From Vermamoeba vermiformis (taxonomy: Eukaryota; Tubulinea; Echinamoebida): 64,000 nucleotides of DNA. Under the pieces are notes generated by a model. It was not told the DNA's origin. It saw nothing but the letters and a program-made list of their open reading frames with translations, and did no database searches. Location: assembly GCA_045837725.1 (NCBI GenBank), contig JBEWZL010000208.1, positions 62,001 to 126,000 on the forward strand, in the 5' to 3' direction. The translations under genes and the position numbers were made by a program. Positions 23,369 through 35,017 of the stretch are shown piece by piece. Position 1 is the first letter of the stretch; the number at the start of each line of letters is the position of its first letter.

Positions 23369-24979
23369 TTATTGCTGCGGTTTGATGCATTGTAAATGAA
23401 AAATAAACGCTTCTAGTCCGCCGATATTTACAAAGTACTTGTACTTAGTTTTCAACTTCCTATTCAATTTCTGCACACTTTTCAACATTAAATTCTTTTT
23501 GCTCGTTAATAACACAATATTGCCCTCGTGTTTTGTGACATGCCACATCTCCGCTAACATCTCGACATACAACTCTGGATTCATTTTGTGTCGCTTGCCA
23601 AACGGTACATCTGACACGATACTATCAACACTACTATCTTTTAGGGTCATATCTAAGATAAAATCACAAGTTAGTTGTCGGATGTGATCTCAAAAGATCT
23701 CAACTTACGTGAAGCGTCCATTTGCATAACTGTTATCCTGTCGTTTAATTTCAGAGTATTTACATTGGTATTTGCCTGTTGTATTTGATTTTCATCAAGA
23801 TCAGAGGCAATAAATTTGATTGTTGGATCTGACCAAGAGGTCGCTATTGGACGAATTAGAACTCATACAGTCTATATTTATATAACCAGAACGCACCTGC
23901 TTCTAATAATACTACGCCATTGCCGCACATAGGATCCATCATTACTATATTTGGCAATTAGACTCAGAGAAAATAGAGCGCGAACAGGTACCTGAACCGG
24001 GCTTCAGATCTGCAAGTCTGCACATGCAATACGCTATTGAAGATTTCAATAAGCCCTTGCCTAGTATAACATTATTAATTGAGAATATGTTCAGGTTAAT
24101 TAATTAACCGTACCAGCATCGTTATAGCGCCAAGATAAAAGTTCATCGGTCAATGCAATTCCAAAAATCATTTCATCTTCACGCACGTGAATGTAGACCT
24201 CTAAAGTGTGCTTATGAAGATCAACAGGCCATTTATATTTGTCTATCAATGCGCCACCGATATATTTTGCTATGTCTACGCTGGATCCGTATTCGCCTTT
24301 TGAACTGACGCCTGATCGTTTGCAAGTGACTCTAAAGCGAATTTCTTCCTGAAATAAAAATAATGTTAATAATTTTCTTTCAAGCTTGGTTTATCTTACA
24401 TTTGGATGCAGTTCTCGCCAGATTTCGAGTGCGCGATCCCAGTTCCAATTTTTTGCTCGGTTCATTAGCTGTTCCAATTGTTCTGTAGGTGACTTATTTT
24501 CTGTGCTAAAATTTTTTAATTGATTTGGATCGAATTCACTCTGTTCTACGTGCACCAAGGAATAAACGCGATCGACCGCTTTCAGATCGCAAAGCTACTG
24601 ACACAAAAAAATTAATCGATGCCGAATTATTGTTTTAATATATCGTTACCTTATTTTGCACGTCATTAGCTTCGAAAATAATTTTGCCTCGTCTTTTTTC
24701 TTTCATAACTGGATGTAATTTCTCTTCCACTTCGTCTAACGCGAATGTTTCTATAAAATACCAATCTTAATATATGTGAATACACAAATGTAGGTGTACA
24801 TACCGAGGCCTGTTGATAAAGTCGCGAAATAAACCGGATTTGGCTTGCGGTTCAGTTCCTCAGGCTTTGTGCGTTCTTCAACTGATTACAGGCTTCTCCT
24901 TCTTGGGCTTATTTTTCTTAACATATCCATATTTAGGATTTGCTAGCTTTTTTTCCTCATCTGTTGTGTTTTGCTCCAT
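23369..24979 (-). CDS. THUMPD3-type tRNA (guanine-N2) methyltransferase
   Basis: The minus-strand gene has about nine exons. It opens with an N-terminal basic segment, then PVYFATLSTGLE. A THUMP domain follows (EIRFRVTCKR, DKYKWPVDLHKHTLEVYI). The Rossmann methyltransferase has motif I DPMCGNGVVLLEA and catalytic motif SDVPFGKRHKM, and ends VNIGGLEAFIFHLQ, close to THUMPD3. These enzymes make m2G in tRNA (position 6 or 7), usually with a TRMT112 partner. The first exon seems to hit a stop at about 24880, but splicing at a GTTAAG donor after ANPKYGY and an AG before CCTGAGGAAC restores the frame with a 58-nt intron. The product is probably cytosolic. The family call is strong. Confidence 0.85.
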
Positions 24980-25469
24980 AGAAATGATAGACTCGACAAT
25001 TGAAAGATAGCTGAGTTAAATAGGCAACCAATTAAGGGTTTACACGAATATTTATTTTATACTGACCCTTTCTTATGGCTTGGTCAATTTTCTAGAGCGA
25101 ACGCCCTCTGTTGTGCGTGACACGAGCCAAAAGTTTTATGAAATTTATCAGCTTTTTACACACGAACATCGCCAACGGTTATTTAATAACAAGCTAGTGC
25201 AATACCAAAGAGCAGTCGCTATATCTATATATAAAGCGCATTATTTTGGTTTTACAAGTGTTTAATCGTGTTATGGCGGGCAAGATCATGGCCGAAATAG
25301 TCCAAAGAAAATATTAAATTAAAGGTATGATAATATCAATAGAAAAACTTGACGTCATATGTTACCTATAAATATATATTTATAGTTATAACATCGTGAT
25401 TTTTATTCGCACCAACCCCTCATCTCGTAAATTAATTTTATCTGACTTTTTTTACGTAGCTTCCTTCAA
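24980..25469. other. Divergent intergenic region with a doubtful short ORF
   Basis: This separates the divergent starts of the THUMPD3-type gene and the first HTH gene. A plus-strand frame at 25080-25265 (LVNFLERTPSVVRDTSQKFY...) has protein-like composition but no ATG and no visible partner exon. It may be chance or an unannotated terminal exon. Confidence 0.35.
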
Positions 25470-26186
25470 ATGCAACAGTCTACAGTCTTAAGTGTGGAAA
25501 AGAAGCGAAAAAATATTTACAAAGCCGAATCGGATGAGGAAGCAAGTAGATCTGCCAAAAAGCCGAAGTTTGTATCAGATGCAGCTTCTTTTAAATCATT
25601 AGACGTTCAGCCGCAAAGAAAACAAGAAATAGATATCAAAAATGATATAGAGTCTAAATATATCGATATTAAGCATGAAGGCGATAGTGAAGCGAACGAT
25701 TCAATCGCAGACCAGATTCAACAGATCAAACTTGACGAAGATCTGCGACAAATTCCGGATCCGAACCTTCTGCAGCTCCTTATAAAAATACTCAATGCTA
25801 GAAATATGGTGAATAAGGACTTAGCAGATGAATTGCGGTACCCGACAAGTAGAATCCGTTATTATACGACAGGATCGAAACGTGCATCCGGATGGAACCG
25901 ATTTGAAATGCAATTATTACAGTGGATGCATAGTAGTATTAGTCATATTAAAGAGGAGCATAAATACGCCACAAAAAACGAGATCCGTTTGCAGCAAGAT
26001 CCGATCGAAAAAGAAGACCAAAGTGAAGCGTTATCGGAGTTAGATGCTCAAATACAATCCTACGATACATTTGATACATTTGAACCGGAAAATTATACGG
26101 AGGATATGGAATGGACGAATACAAATGAAGAAAAGAAAGTTCAACTTTTGCCTGATTCTAATTTAACTCGCCTATCGACTGCCTAA
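25470..26186 (+). CDS. XRE-like helix-turn-helix protein, family member 1
   Basis: A 238-residue ORF starting ATG at 25470. Residues 1-90 are charged and low complexity with basic patches (KKRKN, KKPK), likely nuclear. Residues about 98-153 form a lambda-repressor/XRE-like helix-turn-helix: NKDLADELRYPTSRIRYY, then GWNRFEMQLLQWM. The same GW-x2-[FL]-E-x-x-L-x-x-W end occurs in the genes at 27209 and 58702. An acidic tail follows. The HARE-HTH exon starts only 70 nt after this stop, in the same frame class; a GT at 26023 would splice in phase to 26257 and fuse the two. So this could be one gene with alternative ends. The DNA-binding role is inferred from the fold. Confidence 0.7.
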   Translation: MQQSTVLSVEKKRKNIYKAESDEEASRSAKKPKFVSDAASFKSLDVQPQRKQEIDIKNDIESKYIDIKHEGDSEANDSIADQIQQIKLDEDLRQIPDPNLLQLLIKILNARNMVNKDLADELRYPTSRIRYYTTGSKRASGWNRFEMQLLQWMHSSISHIKEEHKYATKNEIRLQQDPIEKEDQSEALSELDAQIQSYDTFDTFEPENYTEDMEWTNTNEEKKVQLLPDSNLTRLSTA

Positions 26187-26256
26187 ATATATGTAAGCAA
26201 CATATAATTATATTAGCCGCATTGAACAATATTATTAACGAATTTAATATTATTAG

Positions 26257-26844
26257 GCTTGGATCCAACGAGCCAAAAACGGATCTGCGTCATTGATCCG
26301 TTGCCGACATTTACACTTGCATTGCCTCAGACTAATACTGGCCTTGAACTAGATTATACGTACATGCCATATTTACGACCTCCAAAGCCGAGCGAAATTC
26401 CATCAGCGAATGAAGATCAAGCAAGTCGATTTATTTATGAAAAAATGCTAGAGGCTTGGCAAGGAGATAATGAATTTCAAAGCGAAGCAAAAAAACCACC
26501 TTCAAATACACCAAAATATACTCAAGGACCGCAGCGAAATGGCGACAAGCCTAATTACAGGTAAATTCATTTTGAAATTTCTAGAAATTTTATTCGGATG
26601 CGTCTAACCTTTTGAACTTAGTGCTAAAGAAGCTGCGTTTGTAGTACTAAAAAATGCTGGAAAACCGCTTAGTATTCAAGAAGTGGTCAGACTAAGCATA
26701 AAACAAGGTTATTACGAGGACCTAAACTCGAAAGTCAAGACATTGGCCGCAGCGATCTATCGAGATATAAAGATAAAAGAAGATAAATCTTGGTTTGTTA
26801 GAGTTGGCGTTAACCGATATACCATCAATCCAAGCTTTAGTTGA
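26257..26844 (+). CDS. HARE-HTH domain protein (possible 3' part of the preceding gene)
   Basis: Two exons: 26257-26560 and 26622-26844. The second encodes a typical HARE-HTH (HB1/ASXL) winged helix: AKEAAFVVLKNAGKPLSIQE, then YYEDLNSKVKTLAAAIYRDI, then SWFVRVGVNRYTINPSF and a stop. HARE-HTH modules are found in ASXL proteins, HB1 and restriction systems, and were proposed to read DNA, possibly modified DNA. The first exon (proline-rich, LRPPKPSEIP) has no ATG of its own and begins right after a splice acceptor with two bases completing a codon. An upstream exon is therefore required, and the XRE-like ORF just before is the obvious donor. The domain call is good; the gene start is unresolved. 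Confidence 0.7.
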
Positions 26845-27208
26845 GGTCGGCTAAATTCTGAAGGTAAGTTTCGATCCGGATCTTAAATTAAATTCTATTT
26901 GATCGAAATTGACTATTATGAACTAAGGACGTATTCTAGCAATTTTCATTTTGGCTTTAATTACAATATTATTTTATTTTTTGGATGCTAATCTTTTTCC
27001 ACCGACAGATGCATTACTTGTAGCTAAACCAGATCTGACCAATAATGAGCCCAGTCATGCGACAAATCTAAAATTCAACTGACTCAGTACCTCTAAACTC
27101 GGTAGTTGGCTTTAGCTTGGCAAATTCCCTTTTTGGTTATTTTTAGCTAAAAGAGATCGAGCACCAAGCCAGTCAAGCCTTTGCGAAAGACATCTGAAAG
27201 CCGAAACT
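26845..27208. other. Intergenic, no gene seen
   Basis: About 360 nt between the HARE-HTH exon and the next HTH gene. Contains GATC-rich bits (GATCCGGATC near 26873) but no coding signal. Confidence 0.5.
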
Positions 27209-28473
27209 ATGGCAGAAGTTGATAACTATACCTTTTCAAGCATCAGCGATGAAAATGCTGCGTTTCATATTGTAGGGTAAGTTCGCGGCAATACCAAAAA
27301 TTTGAAAAAAAAATCCTTAAATATTTTTAAAATAGAGCGGATCTGGCGACAATGGAGTTGGTATGTGGCGAAGGTAGGCTAAGCTATATAATTAAATTTT
27401 AAAATTAAAGAAACATTTTCTGACACACGGCATTGCTCTTAGCGTTGAATCCAACTGCCTTATTCATTGACGCGCCTATGAATATGGAAGATGTTGCCCA
27501 AAGAAGCGTCTCTCTATTAGTAGAACCAATGAATAATACTTCTTCTCAACTAGAAAAGGCGGACATAACGTCTTCGACTATCAACAACGACGATCTTCAA
27601 AGCGTCAGATCTGAGCCTGGTCCTGAAGAAGTGCCGAAGAAAATTGAAACTAATACGCCAAGCGTGCTTATCAACAATGAAGCTACGATTCAAGCGAAAG
27701 AGATCCTCGATCCGTCGGTTGAATCGACATCCATCAAACCGATCGACGAAAACTCAGTCAGCCAACAGCCGAAGATTACTGCGCCAATCATCTCGAAGAG
27801 AAACTCTCGCAAAGCCTCGCAAAGAGGAGCCGAAGTCCTTGCTGCTGAAAGACCAACAAAGAAAATGAAAAGTCTTGCGGATTTGACTCCAGAACAACTC
27901 GACGTTATTATGGAACGCGCGGAACTGACTGAATATCTCGTCATTGGAGATACAGAATCTCTTGATGCCAAAAATAGCACTTTGGAGAATTTCCCTAACC
28001 AGAGCCTTGACGCAGAAGGAATGACACGTGACGACCAACAAAACCCCGAAACTGTCGAAAATATCTCACAAGTTGAAATTTCCAAAGAAAACGTCGAGTC
28101 TGAGCAGAACAAGAAAAATTTACGTTCAAGGCGCAGAACAACGTCATTGACTGACCGAGATAAAGAAGCAAAAAATGAAGATCCGGCTACAGTTGAGCTC
28201 CGTCAAGAAGAATCTTCGCCTCATTATACCACGAACAGACCTAATGCAACATTGGCCAAGGCAATGAAAGAAGCGTTGAAGGCGTTGAATAAAACACAGC
28301 GCCAATGGGCTCATGAAGTTGACTTGCCTGAAGTTGAGCTCAGCAAGTACTTCAATAACTATTACAACGCACGTGGCTGGACTAGTTTTGAAGCCGCGCT
28401 GAAGACGTGGCTCAAGAAACACGCTCCAAGCGACATACTGCGAAAGATACAACGCTCTGTTATGCAAGGTTGA
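27209..28473 (+). CDS. XRE-like helix-turn-helix protein, family member 2
   Basis: Exons 27209-27276, 27336-27373 and 27443-28473 give about 378 residues. The N-terminal 300 residues are Ser/Glu/Lys-rich and disordered, with basic RKASQRG and KKMKS patches. At about 303-363 sits the family HTH: KALNKTQRQWAHEVDLPE, then YYNARGWTSFEAALKTWL. The conserved ARGW...E..L..W end matches the genes at 25470 and 58702. The TGA at 28471 may be spliced out: a GTTGAAG donor at 28469 with an AG at 28508 keeps frame to a TAG at 28640, and an AG at 28642 keeps frame to a TAA at 28854. The C-terminus is therefore uncertain. A nuclear DNA-binding role is inferred. Confidence 0.7.
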
Positions 28474-29050
28474 AGACGGATCCGCTTCACTACCTCAACA
28501 ATCCGCAGAACCCCATATGAATGATAACATTAAGGACATGACTGACTGTCATAAGGCACAAGAAGTAATGACCAATAATGTCGAGATTATGAGCTCTATA
28601 TCCGAAGATCAAGGCGTGAACACGAGCTTGGAAGAAGCCTAGCTAAAAGAGCGGACAAGAGAAAAGTGCCGCTTGCATTTCATGAAGTGCTCGTACTTGA
28701 TCTATTGCAAGAGCTGATTGACGTCAAGAACAGTTCATCGTTGAGCACCACTAATTGTATTTCTGTAACGGAGAGCGTGCGCAACATGAAGATCTACATG
28801 CATGGGGTGACGAAAGGCACGAGAGCTAGCAACTGTCATAACGTCTTGATGTAATTACATGCACAATTTTTTGTTAAAAACATGTTTTTACCTGTTTTGG
28901 TTTATCAAATTCTTTAATCGTTTCCACGCCCAAAATAGTTACGAAAATGCTTGGGAAAGTACCGCAATGAAACGAAACGGGGCTAGTGCCTTCTACTAGT
29001 ATACTAGAATCTATAATTAAGTAGGTTGATCGGGTTTATACATCTGTCTG
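28474..29050. other. Possible alternative 3' exons of the HTH gene, then intergenic
   Basis: Two stretches look coding in frames reachable by splicing from 28468: 28509-28642 (acidic, ending LEEA) and 28643-28854 (KRADKRKVPLAFHEVLVLDL and onward, ending NVLM). They cannot both follow directly from the same junction. From 28855 to 29050 nothing is recognised. Confidence 0.4.
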
Positions 29051-29908
29051 TTACAAGTTTAACAGCGACAAGGATGCTGATTGCAAGGGCAATCTCTCAG
29101 CCTCTGCCGAGTTCAATACAGGCTTACAATAGGAAGGAGGAATAAAAATAGACGAATCTATCACTTTAGGAATAAATTCGGTGAAATGAAGCACGCCTGT
29201 TTTGCCGGTTTTAGGATCCGTGTTGGTTATGTAGATAAGGGTATTTCCATCGAAACAAAAAGTTCCTGGATGTCCCTCTGTTAATGATAATCAGTACACT
29301 ACTTTAATACTGATTATTTCCAATTAGAAGAACAAATCCGATCCGGTTCAACTTTTCTCAAAATTAAAAAGAAGAGACGCTTACGGTAAGTGGTGGCCCA
29401 CAAATTGCAATATTTGCCATACTCGTATTGCGAGTTTCCTGCAAACGTAGCGTTGTCCATATCGCTCCAGGAGCTTACCCAAGGGTGCTTATAAATTTTG
29501 CAAACAGCAAAATCCGGGTAGTAGTGATAAATGTTGTCCTAATTAATAAGAGAATATTACTATCTTTGAATTACTTAAATTTCGCCGCGAAAGGGCGGAT
29601 TCGTACGTTTAAGGCAAATTGATCGAAAGCAGGAAGAAAACCAACCGCTACTCTGTCGACTCTGAATCTAAATTACTTTGTTAATATCTAATATGGTGAT
29701 ATTCGTTATTTTACGAATTGGCTTACTTTTGATTGTCATTATCGGCGTAGATGCGGTAACGGATGCGTTGATCTGTTGCATTTGTCTCACCTTCTTTCCA
29801 CGCAGCAGCGGTGTACTTCGGAGGAAGAGTTGGCTTAACTTGAGCAAGGTTGAGCGCTGCAAGGCTTAGCAGCACGATAACTACGCAAATTGTACTGTGT
29901 TGCCTCAT
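29051..29908 (-). CDS. Small secreted cysteine-containing protein, unknown family
   Basis: Four minus-strand exons (29908-29727, 29667-29607, 29538-29385, 29277-29051) join to 207 residues. There is a clear signal peptide (MRQHSTICVVIVLLSLAAL), a possible N-glycosylation site (NAT), and a mature part rich in Tyr, Trp and Asp with four to five cysteines (FAVCKIY, YCNLWATT, TFCFDG, SYCKPV). I recognise no domain. There is no membrane anchor or GPI tail, so it is probably extracellular. It sits beside another secreted gene, the phosphatase at 30235, on the same strand. Frame is kept at all three junctions, which supports the model. Confidence 0.6.
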
Positions 29909-30234
29909 TTCTGTAATTAGTTGTAGTGTGTTGTGTTGCAAGCCAGCTAGTATTACTTTTAACTCGCTTAAATCAACGCGTCTCCATTCGAATGGAAAAA
30001 TCCAAGTCACGTGGCAGTTCTTCGAACGTACCCAAAAATAGAAGTTGTACTCGTACTAGAAACTTCTTTACCCATATTTTTCGGAATACGAGAAGAAAAG
30101 CGCGCGCTTCTGAATGCTTTCTGTGGGATCCGAATCTAATCTACATCTACAAGAGGATTCATAATCCGGCTTTTCGAAATCTGTTTATTTCGTGTTCTAT
30201 TAACCAGTTAATTAATAGTAACAAAAGAAACTAA
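29909..30234. other. Intergenic, no gene seen
   Basis: About 325 nt between the start of the small secreted gene and the end of the phosphatase gene. Plus-strand ORFs here have no start or exon support. Confidence 0.5.
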
Positions 30235-32643
30235 TTAGTTTTTGATCAACCAGAACTCGTCGTCAACATGACCAGTATCAAATCGACGCATCTCGTAGTG
30301 CAAGTGAGTCGAGTTGATAAAGTTCATGTTACCGTAGCCCCAAGTAGAAGCTCTGTTAGCTGACCAAGACGGTTGAGGGTCTTAAAAAAGATTAAATTAG
30401 TCACCGAAGTCGGTCGGATCTCGCACCATTTTTTCAGCTACTAACCTAAGAACTTATAAGGCAGATCCAATATAATGCCAGAGTTGCCTTGAACAACATG
30501 AACAGGGGCACCAGGGTTCGTGTAAACATTGCCAATCTGTTGTGGCACACCGTTAATGACGGGGTGGACACGCTCGTACCTATTGAAATACGCCACGGTT
30601 ATTCAGAGACATTAACACTGACAATATTATAGTACTTACATATGCATATGACCACACAGGTACAAATCAACGCCATACTTGAGCATCAAAGGCTCGATGT
30701 TCTGTTGGAACCAACCTCCTAAAAAGTAGCACATCCGTTAGCTCCAAACAACAAAAAAATTGCTTTATCTTAAGCTTAAAATCGACTTTAAAATTATAAT
30801 CATCTTATAATTACCTTCGTGATGGTCACCCCACTCATCCTTATCACTGCAGTACATAGGACGATGACCCGACATGATGATCCAAGGAGTCTTTCCACGA
30901 TTAGCAGCAGCGCGTTGCAAATCTTGTTCGAGCCAAATACGTTGAGGGAATCCATCGCCCAATGGATGTTCGGTGGAAAATGCAACCACGTGGACATTGC
31001 CGTAGTCCATGGACCACCAGAAATTTCCTTCGCCTCCGCTTTGAAGACCAGGCATAGTGAAGCGATGACGGAATGAGGTGTAGTTGTAGTACTTCTCGTG
31101 GTTACCAACTGCAAACATATAACTATATTATTGAAGCAATATTAGTATCAAATATTCAGGATCCAAGATCAAGATGCGATTTTTAGAATGCCTCTTGTGA
31201 GGTCTACTTACGGAACAATGCTGCCCAAGTTGTTCATTTGGTCGCACCAGAGATCCCAAACTTCCTAAATAGGCAATAATTAGTACTCGAAAGTTTGTTA
31301 CAGCATCCAGATCGTGCACGTACTTCAATTTCCCATTCCTTGCCAGTACCAGCATAAGCAACATCACCAGCATGCAAAACGAAGTTGAAGGGGTCAACGC
31401 TGTTGTCACCAATGATCTGGTTAGTAACACCCCAGCCCATAGGCAAGATCTACATCCAAACAAAAAAAAATTAGTACAAATGGACCACACCTTAAGAATA
31501 CAATAGTCTATACGTACACCCATATCAGCTACAGTAGCGATACGAACGCCAGGAGTACCAACAGTAGGAGCTGTAGTAAAGAAATAATCGATGGACCAGT
31601 CTTGTCCATTACCAACTTTGTAATAGTACTTAGTGCTAGGACGCAAGTTGGTTAAAGTGACTGTGTGGATAACACCTCGCCATCCTACATATTAAATTTT
31701 CGTTAATTTGTTTTTCTTGGCTCATGTAACGGCTGATCAGATCTTCATGAAAAAAATTCGGATCTTATCCGGAGTTATTTTAATAAGTGATAATTACCAT
31801 CAATACCAGCGTCATAAGTGCTAGTGGTTCCAGTAGCATTCATATTGTAATAGCCCATAGTAGTGCTATAAAGGACAATGCTTTGTTTAGCGCCTAAAAA
31901 TAAACGACCTTAAGCGTCTGATACTATATTATTATGATCTTATTATTAACAACTTACTAGCAGTGACCCACATAACGACCATTTGAGTCGGATCTCCGGT
32001 CAAAGAGAGATGCACTTGTTGGGGATGCTGTTGAAGAGCACAAAAACAAAGTATTAAAGTCTGTAAAATGAACTCACATCATATATATGTAACGTACAGG
32101 TTGAAGAGGGTAGAATTGAGTCGTTTTCGCGCCAGGCATGACTGCATCCACAAACTCTTGGAAACTGATCGTTTGCGAACGGTCGCGGTCAAGATATTTC
32201 ATAGCAGTTTCGGCCTAACAATGCCTTATCAGTAAATTATAACATCATATAATATGAAGGCGTACCTGTTCAATGCTACCACAGTCGGAGTGAGACGAGT
32301 GGGCACATCCGAATTTTCTGACACAAAATTAGAATTAACGACCAAGATTTTAGTTATAACATATCATAAATATCCTTATTAAATTTTACTTGTCTACGTA
32401 TCTATATTAAAATTTGGAAAGGAAAATCGTGATTGTTTAGATATTCCTCCGTTGAATAATTGATAATTTAAACATTTTCTGATTATCAAGCACTTACAAT
32501 ATTTCGTGATTATCAACAGCACCATCACGATTTACGTCCATCAAGTTATCAAACACCCATCTCGCATCTCTGAGCGGGCTTTCTTTAACAGCGCTGCAAA
32601 GGCCCACAGCGAAGAGGATCAAAAATGCCACGTAAAGTCGCAT
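30235..32643 (-). CDS. Secreted purple acid phosphatase with N-terminal EF-hand pair
   Basis: Multi-exon minus-strand gene, ATG at 32643, stop at 30235. It begins with a signal peptide (MRLYVAFLILFAVGLCSA). Two EF-hand loops follow: DVNRDGAVDNHE (36-47) and DRDRSQTISFQE (75-86), each with Asp or Ser at calcium positions and Glu at 12. The fibronectin-like PAP domain has QQVHLSLTGDPTQMVVMWVT. The metallophosphatase keeps ADMG, HAGDVAYAG, GNHE, MSGHRPMY and CGHMHMYER, so all metal ligands (Asp, Asp/Tyr, Asn, His, His-x-His) are present. Purple acid phosphatases hydrolyse phosphate esters at acid pH with a dinuclear iron or mixed-metal centre, here probably in the phagosome or outside. EF-hands fused to this family are unusual. 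The enzyme call is strong. Confidence 0.85.
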
Positions 32644-34024
32644 GTTGTTTCAGAAAAAATAATAAACAAACAATTCAATCAAAAGCCACGCGAAAAATCA
32701 TGCTCGAACTTACACACCAAATTTAGACCTGAAGAACAGGTGACATTACATTCAATTAAAGGACTGTATTATTTTACAAGTTGTATACGTTTCAGGTGCC
32801 TTATTTAAACTCGCATACTAATTGGTTGTGGTTCAAGTTGGACAGATCTACTTTTGATACGATGGTGTTCGCGAACCAGGAAGCGTAAGATGACACGATC
32901 GCTTTGGATCCATTCAAATAATGTGCAGTAGCAGCAGCTTCAGTTGAATGAGCCAAAAAGTGATGTTTAACAGCAACCGAGTTGTTACTTTGAAGGCCTA
33001 GTTTTAGCTTGGTAATTATTCCACTTTTGCAATTGTTCGGATTAAGCTTGTAGGCGTCGCCTTCGCATCATTGAAATGTAGGATCGGTGAAATTGCCTCT
33101 GTGGCTCTGGTATCTTTCTTCCACAAGCACGTGATCCACAACAGTTCAGAACACGTGTCCAAAATCAAACGGAGCAGTTAGTTGAGTTCCATTTATCTAG
33201 ATCTTTTTCTCTATCAAAGCAACTAGGAACATTAGAGCTGGAGAGGTAACGGCAGGTTTCTCTTCTACGATCTCGAGATCCATCCAAAATGATTCTTGCC
33301 AAAAACCATAAAAATTCGTTAAAGGGATTTAATTAATACAAATGACATCCAAGAGACTTATTCTGGCACTCCTCGTTCTTTGAGCGCATGTGATCCGCTT
33401 CCACAAAACCGAGTGAATTTCGGTTTAAACAATTATTAATGGTCTACTAGCATAGGACTTACACCGTTATTAACCTGTAATAGCGCGAGTTGTAGAATAG
33501 CCCGCATTTTACAAAACACAACAGATCTGTGATATCTTGCGTACGCAAGCGGAGTTTCGCCTGCCAATATACTAACGAAGTAGTACGTGCATGTTCGTTA
33601 TGTATAATAGAAAAAAAATTCGACTGCAGAAGTCGCTGGCGAAAAATCGTCCATTAAATTAACGCCAAATTTAGACTAAATAGGAGCACTGACATGTCTG
33701 CTAGATATTAATCGGAACGCCTGCTCATGATTGTGGTTAAATAATTTACATACGTTGAGGTGATGGGCGGTTTGTTACCGGTGGGATCCGATCTGCAACA
33801 TTAAATGAAAGCTCCATCAGATCCCTACAAGCCTCCTTCAGTTTAAACTCATTGGCGGATCCGTTGTCTAAATTGCTTCGCCGGAGCGGTGGTAATAACT
33901 CAGCCCCGAGGCACGTGGTTCACGCATCAATTGTGATTCATCATGAGTGTCAAAGGGAAACGGTTTCGCTCGCGTAATAACTTTTTCATTTATCTACACA
34001 AACCGCACAGAACAACACACAACA
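32644..34024. other. Long intergenic region, no gene seen
   Basis: About 1.4 kb between divergent starts of the phosphatase (minus) and a secreted protein (plus). No ORF has convincing exon structure. GATC words, often RGATCY and often next to CG or CAG, are frequent (about 14 by my count). Confidence 0.5.
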
Positions 34025-34646
34025 ATGCGCGTTCAGTTGGCTGTATTGTCAGCCTTCCTCTTTGTCACTGCTCTCGTCGCTGGCGTTAATGCCACTTGCA
34101 GCGCAGGTGCATCTCTTGAAGTGACCAACCAAGCTGACTTGAATGGCGTTGTTTACATTGAGAAATTGGTCATTAACAGCCAATGGAACTTTTCTTTCGT
34201 TGAGGTAAGTTGCTTTAATTAAACAAATTCAGACTGGGATGTCATTGCAAATCCCACCACAAAAAAACGGAGATGCGCTCTTAGTTTCCGTTCTTTAAGC
34301 ATTGTAAACAGTGGACAACGTTCTATCGTATCCCGGATTCTTATTCCAATAGCGATCTGGCCTAAACTAACTTTTTTTGTGTTTTTAGGGTGCTGCTCTC
34401 AAGCTCGTTTTTGACGGATCTGATAGCGGATCTGTTTCTGCCAGCTGGTCTGCCGATAACACTACTTTGACCGCTACTTTTGCCATTGCTGCTGGCGGAA
34501 ACACTCCATCCGACGGCATTACTTATACCCCGCGCCCAAGAAGACAAATCATTTCTTCGGCCTCTTCAAACGGCATTGTTGGTCTTAACACCATTATCAC
34601 TTTGGTTACAGGTATTATATTGCTATGCCAATTGTTAGTTAATTGA
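34025..34646 (+). CDS. Secreted protein with possible GPI tail (or 5' exons of the following gene)
   Basis: Exon 34025-34204 begins with a strong signal peptide (MRVQLAVLSAFLFVTALVAG) and exon 2 starts at 34389. Read without a further intron, the frame ends at TGA 34644-34646 with a hydrophobic tail (TIITLVTGIILLCQLLV) like a GPI signal. The mature part is Thr/Ser/Ala-rich with one cysteine and no recognised domain. Alternatively, a donor at 34612 and small exon 34808-34837 splice in frame to 35010, fusing it to the proline-rich gene. I cannot choose. Cell-surface location is likely in the first model. Confidence 0.5.
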
Positions 34647-35017
34647 TGTCATCGGCGAAATTATGACGGGTCGCCGTGACATCCAAATTGTTTTGGAATT
34701 AGAATTCCCTTTATGGGCATCATTGTTTCAAAATTGCATTATTTATGAAATATTTTCATTAATATAGTACCATTGTACTATTGTTTCTAACAGTAAACAT
34801 TTGACAGGACTTTTGGTCGCCAGATCCAACAAGAGAGGTAATTTATTAACGTTAATTATTATTTTAATATACCTGGTCAACTTAATAACCAACCGCAATT
34901 GAATATGCGCAAGATACAATAAGAGAAATTTCCAGCGTTATTTGTTGTTTCCAAAGTTTTCAGAAATGCGCAACGGATCTTGTGATCTGACCCGATATTT
35001 CTTATTTAGGTCTAGTT

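Noticed and set aside
24850-24930. Stop codon in the first exon of the THUMPD3-type gene
   Set aside because: A 58-nt intron with a GTTAAG donor restores the frame.
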